Shown here: piece after piece, positions 52,110-61,945 of the stretch
Position numbering within the stretch: position 1 is the stretch's first letter
Layout of the letters: every line of letters begins with the position of its first letter
DNA from: CAWHJB01 sp963698715
GTDB lineage: Bacteria > Chloroflexota > Anaerolineae > Anaerolineales > UBA4823
DNA length: 64,000 nt
Direction: 5' to 3'
NCBI GenBank assembly: GCA_963698715.1
Contig: CAVORW010000001.1
Coordinates: forward strand, 124,001-188,000
Made by a program: the position numbers and the translations under genes
Notes under the pieces: model-generated
What the model saw: the letters and a program-made list of their open reading frames with translations, nothing else
Told to the model about the DNA's origin: nothing
The model's database searches: none

Positions 52110-53252
52110 TCAGGGGCAGCCCTTTTGCAGGTGCTGTTCATATGTTTCGGAAAAGTTGTGCCTGCCGGATAAATCGCAGGCCGCACGGAAATAATAATAA
52201 GGTGTCTGAGCCGGGAATGCAACCGCCCGCAGGGCAGATAGGCTCGGGTTGGCGATTGGGCCAGGTGGCAGGCCAGGATAGAGGTATGTGTTGTAAGGTG
52301 AATCGAACTGCAGGTCTGACCGGCTGAGCGGATTAGTCCACCAGGTCTTTTGCTCGGAATTGTATCCGATCGCATACTGGACGCTCGGGTCGGTATCCAG
52401 CTTAAGACCGGCAGCCAGGCGGTTGTAAAACACTGATGCAATGATCGGCATCTCATCTTCGATTACGCTTTCGCGCTCAACAATGGAAGCCAGGGTCACT
52501 GCCTGATACAAGCTCTGCCCCTGGCGATCAAATCCCCGTCTGAGCTCACCATCCACCTGATCGTTAAATGCCTGCAGAAGGATTAAAATAAAGTCCTCGG
52601 CGCTGTTGCCACGCCGGATCTGATAGCTACCAGGCATCAGGAAACCTTCCAGGCTGGCGGTTGGGGGCAGGAGCTGGCTGAGAGGAAATTCGGAGGCTGG
52701 CTGGCTGGCGGCTTCAAGAAAATCTTGCGAATCAATTGCCAGGCCCGAGAACGGCAGATTCGCAGCGATCTCTTCCAGGCGCCAGCCAGCCAGTACGTGA
52801 TACGTGATCACGGCCGGGGTAGCATCTTGCATAGTATTGGCTATCTGGACCGGGGTCATACTCGGGCTGAACAGATACTCGCCCGCCTGGATGGTAGTAT
52901 CGAGGCCGGCATAGGTCAGGTAATTTCGAAAGGCTTCGGTGCTAGAAATCAAACCTTCGGTATACAGGCGATTGGTAATTGATTGGACTGACTCGCCCAG
53001 CTCAATTTTGAAAAGGCGCTCCTGACCAAATAGATTGGTGGGTTCCAGCAGGTCGGCTTGATCTTGTAGCAGCATCGCAGCCAGGTAGATTCGTTGGAAC
53101 GGCTCAAGACGGGGAGAAACCGGCCCAAAGCGTTCTGCGGCCTGACCGGGGATGACCATGACCGCTCGGCCTGCCAGGAACGCAATCAAACATAGGGCAG
53201 CGATCAAGATCAGAAGCAGGATGGGCAGGCAAGGAGAGCGGCGTTCTTTCAT
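52110..53252 (-). CDS. mltG: Endolytic murein transglycosylase MltG (YceG-like)
   Basis: 380 residues. One N-terminal membrane segment (about 8-32), a LysM-like segment (about 80-160, QSITNRLYTEGLI) and the catalytic domain with LASIVERES, VFYNRLAAGLKLDTDPSVQYA, YNTYLYPGLPPGPIANP. The Glu of ERES is the catalytic residue in the family. MltG cuts nascent glycan strands at the membrane. The alaS...ruvX-mltG order is common, though here other genes lie between alaS and ruvX. Confidence 0.95.
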   Translation of the reverse strand: MKERRSPCLPILLLILIAALCLIAFLAGRAVMVIPGQAAERFGPVSPRLEPFQRIYLAAMLLQDQADLLEPTNLFGQERLFKIELGESVQSITNRLYTEGLISSTEAFRNYLTYAGLDTTIQAGEYLFSPSMTPVQIANTMQDATPAVITYHVLAGWRLEEIAANLPFSGLAIDSQDFLEAASQPASEFPLSQLLPPTASLEGFLMPGSYQIRRGNSAEDFILILLQAFNDQVDGELRRGFDRQGQSLYQAVTLASIVERESVIEDEMPIIASVFYNRLAAGLKLDTDPSVQYAIGYNSEQKTWWTNPLSRSDLQFDSPYNTYLYPGLPPGPIANPSLSALRAVAFPAQTPYYYFRAACDLSGRHNFSETYEQHLQKGCP

Positions 53253-53284
53253 TGTATATTCTTAATTCAGGGAATTTGGGGCGA

Positions 53285-53728
53285 TCAGGAAAATCCCTCT
53301 GCGTCTGAGGGAGGCGAAGTTCTGTGGGCGTCCAGATAGGACTGCAGGATAACGGTGGCTGCCAATTCGTCCAGATGCCCGCTGCGCTTGTGGCGACTGA
53401 CGCCCAGAGTGATCCGAGCGGCGCGCGCGGTTTGGGTGCTGCCGCTTTCATCCCACAGCTCAATTTGACATTCGCTTTGATCCCGGATTGCGGCAGCCAA
53501 CCGGGCAGCTCGCCGGCTCTGCGGGGTAGGGCGGCCGTCTATATCAAGCGCCTGGCCAATGATAATTCGGCTAGCCTGATGCTCATGGGCTATCTGGGCG
53601 ATGGTGGCGGCATCCAACGGGCGCGAGATGTGCCGGATGACCGTTAATGGATTGGCGATCATCCCCAGCGGGTCACTGATGGCGAGTCCAATACGCTTTT
53701 CGCCTGGGTCAACAGCTAAAATACGCAT
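53285..53728 (-). CDS. ruvX: Putative pre-16S rRNA nuclease/Holliday junction resolvase RuvX (YqgF)
   Basis: 147 residues with the RNase H-like fold: DPGEKRIGLAISD at 7-19, IIIGQALDIDG, LWDESGSTQTA and HLDELAATVILQ, which carry the acidic catalytic residues. YqgF trims the 5' end of 16S rRNA precursor. It lies 32 bases upstream of mltG. Confidence 0.94.
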   Translation of the reverse strand: MRILAVDPGEKRIGLAISDPLGMIANPLTVIRHISRPLDAATIAQIAHEHQASRIIIGQALDIDGRPTPQSRRAARLAAAIRDQSECQIELWDESGSTQTARAARITLGVSRHKRSGHLDELAATVILQSYLDAHRTSPPSDAEGFS

Positions 53729-53845
53729 GCTTGCATTCTTGCATTGGTGGTTCTTCCGCTAAATTCTTTTCTGAAAAGGACAACATCTCATTCATCCTGA
53801 CAGATCACTTATCCGCGGTGTTTGTGGTTGGCGCCTCTCCTAACG

Positions 53846-55360
53846 TTAGGGTATGGAAACCGCAATCCGGAAGGGCAAAACCGGGAGTCGCGGCCACCAT
53901 TCCGGCCTCAAGGCGATACGGGGCTGGGTTTCCAGAGGCAGCGCTTGAGCCAGGCGTTTTTTCGCTTCTTGAGGGGGCAGTCCAAGCGATAGATTAATCG
54001 CCTGAACCGAAGCTAATTCAGCCTGCACCTGCCGTTCGAAGCGCAACCTCCACCGGGCGATCGAATCCTCTCCCAGGCTTGGTTCAGCCAGATTTGTAAC
54101 CGTCAGGGTGTCTTCCAGCGGAGTAAATCCTTCCGGTAGATTAGCATCCAGTACAGATTGTCCAAGTTGCTCGATATCAGCCATAGAGGCTGCCAAAACA
54201 TCGAATTCTAGCCTAAGGTTCAGGCTGACGAAATCGGCTGGTTGGAAATCTGCTGGTTGATAGGTTTCTTCCAGGGTACGCAGCATAGTCAGGCTATCAA
54301 TGAATACAATATTGCCCGCCTGCGCCTGATTACGGGCTTCGTTCAAGGCTGTCTCCTGGAGGGATTCTGTCAGGCGAACCGACAGCCGCCAGCGATCTGT
54401 CTTGCTGGGCGCTGGTGCTTTCCTGTCCTGCCCACCGGAAGTCGGATCCGGGTTGGTGGCGGTCAGCTGGACCCCAAGTGGTCCCTCGATTCCAACCAGC
54501 CGGTTAGCCGGCTGGTTGCCCTGGCTCCCGGGATGAATTGATTTTACTGGCAGGCTGAGAGTTTCTCCTGGGCCGGCCGGCACTTCTCCTGCCCGGGTCG
54601 TAGAGAATCGAGCAGCATCCAGGGCGGGATAACGAACAACCGTTCCGATCGGTATCCTGACGGGTCGATCGGTCAGGTTGGTGAAAACGACCTGGCCCGA
54701 GGCTGCTTGCTCGGGGATAGACAGGCTGCTGCTGGAAGGATTTTGATCGCGCCCTTCGACAATCACTGTAATATGATGGGCTGGGATCGTGCCAGCCAGG
54801 TTCAGGCTGGCTGCCTGAGGATCGGCCTGAATGTCCAGGCTTAAGGTTTGGGTCTGGACTTTGGGAGTTAAAACGAGATCTGCACTGGGCAGCAAAACGG
54901 CTGCAATGGACAGCATCGATAGAACCCCAAATGTGAACAGAATCAGGCGGGCTAATGGGGCTGGGCTGCGGTACTGGCGTGCCGGCCTCTCGGCTCGATA
55001 ATCGCGGCTCTCGATTTGTTCTCCTGCCGATTGGAGCAGGCTGGCGCGTTCGTATCGGCTTCGCCGGTACCGTCGAGGAGTCCGCCATTGACGGTTTTGA
55101 GCATGGCGCAAATTCCGAAAAGCAGGGATTGCCAGCTCTTGGGCTTTGGTCCGAACTTCATCATCCTTCGTTACGATTCCTAGTTGAATCCCCAGGACGT
55201 TGCTGTGTCGCTGGAGCAGCACCAGGTCCAGCTGGCGGGTGAGTACCCGCCCACGATCGGGCCAGACCAGAAGAATACGCCCAGTCTTCCCCCAGCCCAT
55301 TTTGTCACGGGTCGAGATGGCGTCATCATGGGGTTCGAGCTTGATGATGTGTGTTTTCAC
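53846..55360 (-). CDS. Membrane protein with baseplate J/gp47-like extracytoplasmic domain
   Basis: 504 residues. A cytoplasmic N-terminal domain (about 1-100, RILLVWPDRGRVLTRQLDL) and a basic linker precede one membrane segment near 138-160. The external part has the baseplate-J-like strand pattern GQVVFTNLTDRPVRIPIGTVVRYP, a GEVPAGPGETLSLPVKSI stretch and GSQGNQPAN. Such proteins are frequent in Chloroflexota as non-phage membrane proteins of unknown function. It lies between ruvX and a GT2 gene. Confidence 0.7.
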   Translation of the reverse strand: MKTHIIKLEPHDDAISTRDKMGWGKTGRILLVWPDRGRVLTRQLDLVLLQRHSNVLGIQLGIVTKDDEVRTKAQELAIPAFRNLRHAQNRQWRTPRRYRRSRYERASLLQSAGEQIESRDYRAERPARQYRSPAPLARLILFTFGVLSMLSIAAVLLPSADLVLTPKVQTQTLSLDIQADPQAASLNLAGTIPAHHITVIVEGRDQNPSSSSLSIPEQAASGQVVFTNLTDRPVRIPIGTVVRYPALDAARFSTTRAGEVPAGPGETLSLPVKSIHPGSQGNQPANRLVGIEGPLGVQLTATNPDPTSGGQDRKAPAPSKTDRWRLSVRLTESLQETALNEARNQAQAGNIVFIDSLTMLRTLEETYQPADFQPADFVSLNLRLEFDVLAASMADIEQLGQSVLDANLPEGFTPLEDTLTVTNLAEPSLGEDSIARWRLRFERQVQAELASVQAINLSLGLPPQEAKKRLAQALPLETQPRIALRPEWWPRLPVLPFRIAVSIP

Positions 55361-55380
55361 CAGTGTATTTTACCGTCTTT

Positions 55381-56373
55381 TCAGGGAGCAGACCCTTCAG
55401 CCTGCCCCAGGTTGGACGTTGCCTTTTCATCTGCAACTGATTCGGAAGTCCTGCCTGCGATCACATACGCAGGGCGATCCATCAGGCGGAAATGCATGCG
55501 GGCTAGATATTCTCCAATGATCCCAAGTGCAAACAGCTGAACCCCGGAAAAGATCGCGATCGTGGATGCCAGAAATGGAAAGCCGGGAACACTGCCTCCC
55601 TGGATTATATAACGCCCGACGACATAGATCAGCACCAGCAATCCAAACACTGCAAAGACAAATCCCATCATACTGGCGAGTTGAAGGGGCAGGATGCTGT
55701 AGCCGGTTATCATATTCAAGGCGTGCACCAGCAATTTGCGGAGGGTGTAGGAGGACTCTCCCCGCCGGCGGGGAGAGTGATCGACGGGAATCGCGCTGAA
55801 ACGATTAGTGCCCCAGGTGAGCAGAACATCCAAATTTACATACGACCCTTGATAACCGGCAAATGCCTGGCGTACGACGGTCCGGATGGCCCTAAACGCG
55901 CTGACGTTTTGGGCAATATCCACACCCATCGTACTTCGCAAGGCCAGTTTCGTGATTTGAGACGCCAGATCGCGCCACAGGCCATGTTTTTCTTGGGTGG
56001 GCGAGCCATATACAACGTCGTAGCCCTCGCCAAGGCGCTCCAGCAGTTTGGGGATTTCTGAGGGTGGATGCTGCAAGTCATCATCCATTGTCACCAGGAT
56101 AGGGTATTGTGCTGACCGAATGCCGCACAGCAATGCGTTGTGCTGTCCATAATTACGCATCATATTGATGCCGCGTACACGCGGAAAGCGTCCGGAAAGC
56201 TCCTCAATCACTGGCCAGCTTCGGTCTGGGCTGCCATCATTGACCAGGATAATCTCATACTCAGACTCGGGATAAGCTCCTGCCAGTGTCTGGTTAAGTT
56301 CGGTGATCAGTTCTTCAAGGATCTCGGAACTCTTGTAGACCGGGATCACAATGGAGCAGGAATCAATCTTCAT
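55381..56373 (-). CDS. GT2 glycosyltransferase, polyprenyl-phosphate sugar synthase type
   Basis: 330 residues. GT-A domain (SIVIPVYKSSEILEELI, EIILVNDGSPDRSW, VTMDDDLQHPP with the metal-binding DDD) followed by RRRGESSYT and two C-terminal membrane segments (about 235-260 and 270-295), like GtrB/ArnC/DPM1-like enzymes. It should load a sugar onto undecaprenyl phosphate on the inner face of the membrane. The GT-C-like membrane protein upstream at 56639-58693 could be the user of the product. Confidence 0.92.
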   Translation of the reverse strand: MKIDSCSIVIPVYKSSEILEELITELNQTLAGAYPESEYEIILVNDGSPDRSWPVIEELSGRFPRVRGINMMRNYGQHNALLCGIRSAQYPILVTMDDDLQHPPSEIPKLLERLGEGYDVVYGSPTQEKHGLWRDLASQITKLALRSTMGVDIAQNVSAFRAIRTVVRQAFAGYQGSYVNLDVLLTWGTNRFSAIPVDHSPRRRGESSYTLRKLLVHALNMITGYSILPLQLASMMGFVFAVFGLLVLIYVVGRYIIQGGSVPGFPFLASTIAIFSGVQLFALGIIGEYLARMHFRLMDRPAYVIAGRTSESVADEKATSNLGQAEGSAP

Positions 56374-56517
56374 GGGATAACCTGTTTTCGCCCTATATCC
56401 ACTATAAGTCGGTGGATTTTTCTGTGGTTGTCATATTCTGTTGGGTGTAAGTCTAAATAAACCGCAAACCACATCTTACACATTATAGCGCTTTGATGGC
56501 CATGGCTGTCCATCCCC

Positions 56518-56618
56518 GGGAGCACTCAAAGTTTGTAGATTTGGTGTTCGGTTTGTGCGGCGCCAGCCGCACAAACCGAACACCAAAATTATTTTTCTAC
56601 AACGTTTGACTACACCCC
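56518..56618. repeat. Palindromic repeat, GGTGTTCGGTTTG family (copy E)
   Basis: Nearly identical to copy D over about 100 bases: left end GGGAGCACTCAAAGTTTGTAG, 22-base perfect stem 56540-56561 with 56566-56587, loop GCCA, inner arm GTGCGGC/GCCGCAC, then AATTATTTTTCTACAAC and right end GACTACACCCC. Terminal repeats are inverted and imperfect. It lies between the GT2 gene and the membrane protein gene; no coding sequence is present. Confidence 0.88.
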
Positions 56619-56638
56619 GTCCATCCTTGGTTTGGATA

Positions 56639-58693
56639 TCAGGGTTGGCTGCAGTTGAATTCCTCCGCCATACGCCTCATCGCCGTCTGTTTGTCCGGGC
56701 CGGTTGGAGTGCTGGCTTCAATCCGTTCCCAGGTGAGGCACAGCACCCGGTCCATGCGATTTTGGAGCCGGTAGGCTTCCTGGGAATATTCACTGGCCAG
56801 ACCCCATTGCCCCAGATGAGCATAGGCCTCAATATAAGGCAGCAGTTCGGGTGCATTGACCGGATAGAGGGTTTCTTCCAGCGCGAACGCTTGTTCAGCC
56901 AGGGAACCAATCTGCTGCCACGCTCCGGATTGGCGAGCAAGCTCTGCCTTTTCAAAGTAATAGCACCAGCCATGGGCAGGTTCTGGCCCAAATACGCTTT
57001 CTAGCGGTCGGGCCGGGTGTTGGGTCTCAGCCCGGATGTTGGTCAGATCCGAAAGGTGCATGGCGTCCGAGATGTATTTGGGTTTTTGAGGGATTGCTGA
57101 ATCAGCTGCAGGATCCAGGAATTTTACACAGCCAGGAGGTTGGTAATAGAGGACCAACGCCTGCGAAGTATTTCCTTCAAAGGTTGCCGCCCGGTAATCC
57201 TGTTCAATGGGCAAGCCTATTTGCAGAGCAGGCAGGTTTAAGCCCAGGCGCGCTTCGATGGAATAGAACATGTAGTCCATTGAGTGGGAGGTGTTGTCGG
57301 GCGCGTAGAGCCAGTTAAGGGGGGCTGTCAGCGAATTGTCACTGAAATACACAAACGGCAGTTCGGAGCTCAACAGCAGGGTGCCGGTTTGGATCTCGGG
57401 CGCCCGCCAGGCCATCTGCCAGAAGAACTGGGTCTGCGTATTCCAATCGCGGCGATAAGTATTGCTGTGTTGAAACTGAAATCCAACCGCCAGGCCGACC
57501 AGGATGCTCAACAGCAACACTTTAAGAAGATGCCTGCCCCCGAGCAGTTCCAGCAGCCCAACCACCAGCAAGCTGGCGCCTAGCATCATCGGCAGGGTGA
57601 AGCGATCCCAGGGGTATATTAGCTCGATCGGTAGATGAGTGGCCCAAAAAGGCCAGCCGCCGACTAGCAGAGCAAAAGCGCCCAGACCGATCAACAGCCA
57701 GGCAAAGTACTGGCGAGCGGGCCGCAAACCATTGCCAGGCGGATCCGCAGAGAGCTCCAGTTTCGCCAGGTAAAAGAAGGCAATCAAGAACGAGACCAGA
57801 GTCAGGGCGGCATACAGAACAACCGAGGCTGTCCCAAAGCTGATCAGCTGGCTGAAATCGATCGGTTTTATCCAGGCCAGCAGGCTGCTTTGAAACACAT
57901 CCTCGCTGACCATGCCAGCCAGACGCATGATTTCTTGAACAGGATTGGTCTGCAGCTTATCGACAATCTTAACCTGTCCCCGCGGCGTATCGCTAAATTG
58001 AACCCGCCAGAGTAAAAACACAAACATGGTGACCAGATACGGCACCCAGAGTGACAGCGTTCTAAAGAGGCGCGCCCGAAGGGATTGGATTTTCTCGCTC
58101 AGCACTAACCACAACAACACCGGACGGAGTAGTTCCAGGCCAAAGAAGTATTCTACCGAGAACATCGTAACGGTCGAAGCGAGCACCGATGAGATCATTG
58201 CAGGCCAGAACCAGGCAGGTTTACGCTGCGCCCAGATCATGCTGCCTACTGAGAACAGGAAGATGCTTAGGATGATCAGGACGTGGCTGTAAGTGACCGC
58301 GATATACTGCTGGGTAAAACCAGGATAAACCGTAAAAAGCAGGGCCACCCAGGTAGCTTCGCGGGTGCGGTCTGGCCAAACCTGGCGCAAAGTCCACCAG
58401 AGTGCCAGGCTGCTGACCCAGCGGGTAAAGATCCCGAACAGTTGCCATGCCAGAGTAGAGTTGCCCAGAAATGGGGTGGTCAGCATGAAGAAGCGCCCTA
58501 ATAGCGGACGATCGATCGCAAATACATCTTTGAATCCGGTCGGGCCGAATGTATGCAGATACCAGATCGCGGGCCAGTCATCCCAGAAAAAACCCAACCA
58601 GGGTGAGAGGATGCCGTAACTTAAATAACTGATACCCAACAGGGCGATTGGAATGGTCCAAACTGGAAAGTGTAATTTCTTTATGAATACCAT
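56639..58693 (-). CDS. Polytopic membrane protein, GT-C glycosyltransferase-like
   Basis: 684 residues. About 10-12 membrane segments lie in the first 420 residues. An early loop carries WDDWP (about 38-42), the acidic pair seen in GT-C enzymes that use lipid-linked sugars. A soluble C-terminal part follows, ending in helical repeat-like sequence (ELLPYIEAYAHLGQWGLASEYSQEAY). No exact family was recognised. Transfer of lipid-linked sugars supplied by the downstream GT2 is a reasonable but unproven role. Confidence 0.75.
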   Translation of the reverse strand: MVFIKKLHFPVWTIPIALLGISYLSYGILSPWLGFFWDDWPAIWYLHTFGPTGFKDVFAIDRPLLGRFFMLTTPFLGNSTLAWQLFGIFTRWVSSLALWWTLRQVWPDRTREATWVALLFTVYPGFTQQYIAVTYSHVLIILSIFLFSVGSMIWAQRKPAWFWPAMISSVLASTVTMFSVEYFFGLELLRPVLLWLVLSEKIQSLRARLFRTLSLWVPYLVTMFVFLLWRVQFSDTPRGQVKIVDKLQTNPVQEIMRLAGMVSEDVFQSSLLAWIKPIDFSQLISFGTASVVLYAALTLVSFLIAFFYLAKLELSADPPGNGLRPARQYFAWLLIGLGAFALLVGGWPFWATHLPIELIYPWDRFTLPMMLGASLLVVGLLELLGGRHLLKVLLLSILVGLAVGFQFQHSNTYRRDWNTQTQFFWQMAWRAPEIQTGTLLLSSELPFVYFSDNSLTAPLNWLYAPDNTSHSMDYMFYSIEARLGLNLPALQIGLPIEQDYRAATFEGNTSQALVLYYQPPGCVKFLDPAADSAIPQKPKYISDAMHLSDLTNIRAETQHPARPLESVFGPEPAHGWCYYFEKAELARQSGAWQQIGSLAEQAFALEETLYPVNAPELLPYIEAYAHLGQWGLASEYSQEAYRLQNRMDRVLCLTWERIEASTPTGPDKQTAMRRMAEEFNCSQP

Positions 58694-58701
58694 GATTTGT
58701 T

Positions 58702-58729
58702 TGCCCGGACCACTGATATGGTCCGGGCA
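58702..58729 (-). other. Hairpin between alaS and the membrane protein gene
   Basis: TGCCCGGACCA and TGGTCCGGGCA form a perfect 11-base stem with a 6-base loop, ending 9 bases before the start of the 56639-58693 gene on the minus strand. No T run follows on that strand, so it may affect translation or RNA stability more than termination. Confidence 0.55.
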
Positions 58730-58800
58730 TATTTTGAATGGATGAGATCAAGGGAAAGTCAGAACTAAGCTACGGCGCCAGCAAGCAACCTGGCAGGCTC

Positions 58801-61545
58801 TCAGTTCTGGACTCGCTTCTCGACCCAGGCAACGACACTGTCCAGGGCTTCGCCCAATTTGCTGGCATCTTTTCCACCAGCCTGGGCCAGGTTGGGGCGG
58901 CCTCCACCCCCGCCACCCAGGATTTTTGCAACTTCTCGAGCCAGCTCTCCGGCATGCAGGCCGCGCTTGACAAGATCGTCAGTGATCGCGGCCAGAACAA
59001 CCGGGCGACCTTCCTGCACGCTGGCAAGGACAGCAATCCCATTGCTGGGGTGGCGTTCACGAAAACGGTCAAGCATTTGGCGCAGAGTGTCCGGGTCAGC
59101 ATCCGCAATCGTGGCTGTCAGAACATCAATCCCGCTGGCTGGTCTGGTGTGATCCAACACGTTGTTAAATTCGGCTGCTACCAGATTTTGCCTGAGTGTG
59201 GTCAGCTCTTTGCGTAGATCAGCTAGCTCAGCCATTAAGGTCTCCGCTTTATCTGCCGCCTGGCGTGGCGTAGTGGCTAGCATTCCAGCTACCTTCTCCA
59301 AAACCCTGAAGCGTGAGCGGATCAGCTCATACGCACCGCGCCCGGTTACTGCCTCGATCCGGCGGATGCCTGCCGCTGTGCTGCCCTCGCTCGTGATCAG
59401 AAAGACGCCGATATCGCCGGTTTCGTCCACATGCGTGCCGCCGCACAACTCATTGGAAAATATTTCAGGCTCGCCAATAGTAATATTGCGGACAACCGCG
59501 CCATATTTTTCGCCAAACAGAGCTATTGCTCCCTCTTCAATCGCTTTTTGAAGCGGCTTGAATTGGATGTTCAAGCGGTAGTTGCCCAAAATTTCTTGAT
59601 TAACGCCTGCTTCAATCCGTTCCAGTTCATCCATTGTCAGAGCTTTGGAGTGGGTGAAATCGAAGCGCAGCCGGTCCGGGGCGACCAGCGAGCCCGCCTG
59701 GCGCGCATGTGGTCCGAGAACAGCCTGAAGCTCATGGTGCAGCAAATGGGTAGCGGTATGGTTGCGCATGATATCCCGGCGGCGGGGTTCATCGACCCGG
59801 GCGATGGCGGCATCGCCGGTGCGCGGCGTGCCGCGCACGACCTGGCCGGCATGCACTACGATCCCGGCTGCGGGCTTGCGCATATCTTCCACCCGAATTT
59901 CCCAGCGCGGCTCAGAAACCGAAACGATGCTGCCGATGTCAGCTACCTGGCCACCTGAGGCGACATAAAAACCAGTTTCGGGCAGGAGGACCTCAACTTT
60001 TTGGCCGGGTTCAGCCTGCTGGACGGGCTGTCCATCCGACACCAGGGCGAATATGGATCCCTCAACTTCTAACCACTGGTAAGGATTGTAGTTCACGCCG
60101 TCTGGGCCCAGCTTGGCATCTGCCTGCAGGTCCGCCAGAAGCTGGCGGTACATCGGTACATCTTCAGCGCCCATTTCGCCGAACGTCTCACCAGCCCCGG
60201 ATGCAAGTCGGTGAATTTCCATGGCTTGCAGAAAGCCGGTTTCATCCACATCCAGCCCATGCTCGCGGGCAATATCGCGGGTAATTTCCAGCGGCAGACC
60301 ATAAGTGGCATACAACTCGAAAGCCTGATCGCCCGTTAAGGTTGTTAGCTCCCTGTTTTTCAGCCTGTTCAGCAAGCTCTCCAGTTTCGCCACCCCACCT
60401 TCCAGAGTGCGCTGGAACCGCTCCTCTTCCTGGGTAAGGCTCTCAAGAATTGTTGCCTGGTTGCGTACCAGCTCTGGGTAAAAATCTCCGTAGATATCGA
60501 TGACCCGTTGGGCTACGCTGGCAAGGAAAGGTTTATGCAGGCCAACTTTTCCGCCAAAGCGGGCTGCCCGCCGGATGATCATGCGGCAGACGTAGTTGCG
60601 TCCCGTATTACCGGGCACAACCCCGTCTGCAATCAAAAACGCGGCTGCCCGGGCATGGTCGGCGATCACCCGGTAAGGGGTCAGGTTGGAAGCCCGGTCT
60701 TCATCGTTGTGACCGGTTAGCTCTTGAACCTCATCAAGCAGCGGGCTGAGGAGATCGGTTTTATAGTTTGAATCAACGTCTTGAAGAACCGAGACAATCC
60801 GTTCAAAGCCCATACCGGTATCCACGTGCCGGGCAGGCAGGGGTTCGAGGTGGCTGGCATCCAGGCGATTGTACTGGATGAAAACCAGATTCCAAAGCTC
60901 AAGGAACCGCGCGCACTCTCCATTGACCTGGCACACATGGCCCGGCTGATCTTGCATGTCGCAGTAGGATGGGCCGCGGTCGAAATGGATCTCGCTGCAC
61001 GGGCCGCAAGGCCCGGTCTCGGCCATTTCCCAGAAGTTGTCCTGTCGGCCAAAAAACAAAACATGGTCGGGATCCATCCCTTGTTGCTGGCGCCAAAAAC
61101 CAGCTGCTTCGTCATCAGTGGGAATCTCGCCTTTTTCATCCTTAAAACAGGTCGCGTACATGCGGTTCTTAGGCAGCTCCCAAACCCGGGTCAGCAGATC
61201 CCAGGCCCAGGTGATGGCTTCTTTTTTATAATAGTCACCAAAGGACCAGTTCCCTAGCATTTCGAAAAATGTGTGGTGGGTGTCGTCTCGACCCACGTCA
61301 TCCAGGTCGTTGTGTTTGCCAGCCACACGCATACATTTCTGAGAATTGGCTGCCCTGGTATAGGGGCGTTTATCCGTGCCAAGAAATACGTCTTTGAACT
61401 GGACCATACCGGCATTGGTAAACAGCAAGGTCTGGTCCTCCCCAGGCACCAGGGAGGACGACGGCACAAAGGTATGGCTCATTTCGACGAAATAGTCGAT
61501 AAATGTCTGGCGAATTTCCGAGCCGGTTGGCTTGTTTGAGGTCAT
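58801..61545 (-). CDS. alaS: Alanyl-tRNA synthetase
   Basis: 914 residues from ATG 61545, preceded by GGAG at 7 bases; an ATG 30 bases earlier lacks a site. Class II catalytic core (EIRQTFIDYFVEMSHTFVPSSSLVP, MVQFKDVFLG), tRNA recognition region, editing domain with HTATHLLHHEL and CGGTHVDETGDIG zinc ligands, and DHHA1 C-terminus (LGGGGGGRPNLAQAGG). It charges and proofreads tRNA-Ala. TATAAT with an upstream TGG (extended -10) lies about 60 bases upstream. Confidence 0.97.
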   Translation of the reverse strand: MTSNKPTGSEIRQTFIDYFVEMSHTFVPSSSLVPGEDQTLLFTNAGMVQFKDVFLGTDKRPYTRAANSQKCMRVAGKHNDLDDVGRDDTHHTFFEMLGNWSFGDYYKKEAITWAWDLLTRVWELPKNRMYATCFKDEKGEIPTDDEAAGFWRQQQGMDPDHVLFFGRQDNFWEMAETGPCGPCSEIHFDRGPSYCDMQDQPGHVCQVNGECARFLELWNLVFIQYNRLDASHLEPLPARHVDTGMGFERIVSVLQDVDSNYKTDLLSPLLDEVQELTGHNDEDRASNLTPYRVIADHARAAAFLIADGVVPGNTGRNYVCRMIIRRAARFGGKVGLHKPFLASVAQRVIDIYGDFYPELVRNQATILESLTQEEERFQRTLEGGVAKLESLLNRLKNRELTTLTGDQAFELYATYGLPLEITRDIAREHGLDVDETGFLQAMEIHRLASGAGETFGEMGAEDVPMYRQLLADLQADAKLGPDGVNYNPYQWLEVEGSIFALVSDGQPVQQAEPGQKVEVLLPETGFYVASGGQVADIGSIVSVSEPRWEIRVEDMRKPAAGIVVHAGQVVRGTPRTGDAAIARVDEPRRRDIMRNHTATHLLHHELQAVLGPHARQAGSLVAPDRLRFDFTHSKALTMDELERIEAGVNQEILGNYRLNIQFKPLQKAIEEGAIALFGEKYGAVVRNITIGEPEIFSNELCGGTHVDETGDIGVFLITSEGSTAAGIRRIEAVTGRGAYELIRSRFRVLEKVAGMLATTPRQAADKAETLMAELADLRKELTTLRQNLVAAEFNNVLDHTRPASGIDVLTATIADADPDTLRQMLDRFRERHPSNGIAVLASVQEGRPVVLAAITDDLVKRGLHAGELAREVAKILGGGGGGRPNLAQAGGKDASKLGEALDSVVAWVEKRVQN

Positions 61546-61603
61546 ACATACTCCAATAGGTTTCAAATCGGGCACAAGTGCAAACTACTTATGTAATCCT
61601 TGA

Positions 61604-61775
61604 ATTATACCAAGCTGTGTGCCAGGATCACGCTATGGATTCATCGGTTCGGCGGGAATCTCCGGGGAGGTATCCCTGTCAGCCTGCCCAAGTGACCCAG
61701 AAGATGTGGAACCATAGTTGAATTTTGCGGAACTTCTGCCCCTTCCAGCGCCAGTGAGTCCGGTTTAAGATATAA
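61604..61775. promoter_or_regulatory. Divergent promoters of alaS and the spermidine-synthase-like gene
   Basis: Minus strand: TATAAT at 61609-61604 with the extended -10 TGG just upstream, serving alaS with a leader near 50 bases. Plus strand: TATAAT at 61770-61775 with no good -35, serving the gene at 61946 with a leader near 165 bases. The plus leader has a GGGAT-ACTT-GTCCC hairpin near the middle but no structure I can name. No other gene is seen in 61576-61945. Confidence 0.5.
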
Positions 61776-61945
61776 TCCTGCCGTTCACACTGGGTTATTA
61801 ATCTGAGTTCGGGATTCCAACTCATACCCAGAAGGTTGCTTCCGTTCTTGCAGTTGGGGATACTTGTCCCGTAAACTTAGCATTTACGAATGCCATCCAA
61901 TTTCCAATTCTTTTCGCCGGGACCCCCGCGAGCTATGCCTGAACT

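Noticed and set aside
53846..55360. A prophage tail gene on the strength of the baseplate-J-like domain
   Set aside because: No other phage gene is nearby and the protein has a membrane anchor; Chloroflexota carry such proteins outside phages.
56555..57004. A 149-codon plus-strand frame starting in copy E of the repeat
   Set aside because: It begins in the palindrome and continues antisense to the 56639-58693 membrane protein gene.
61700..61720. A T-box-like TGTGGAACCAT on the plus strand upstream of 61946
   Set aside because: Only part of the core matches, there is no following terminator and the downstream gene is not a synthetase or amino-acid gene.
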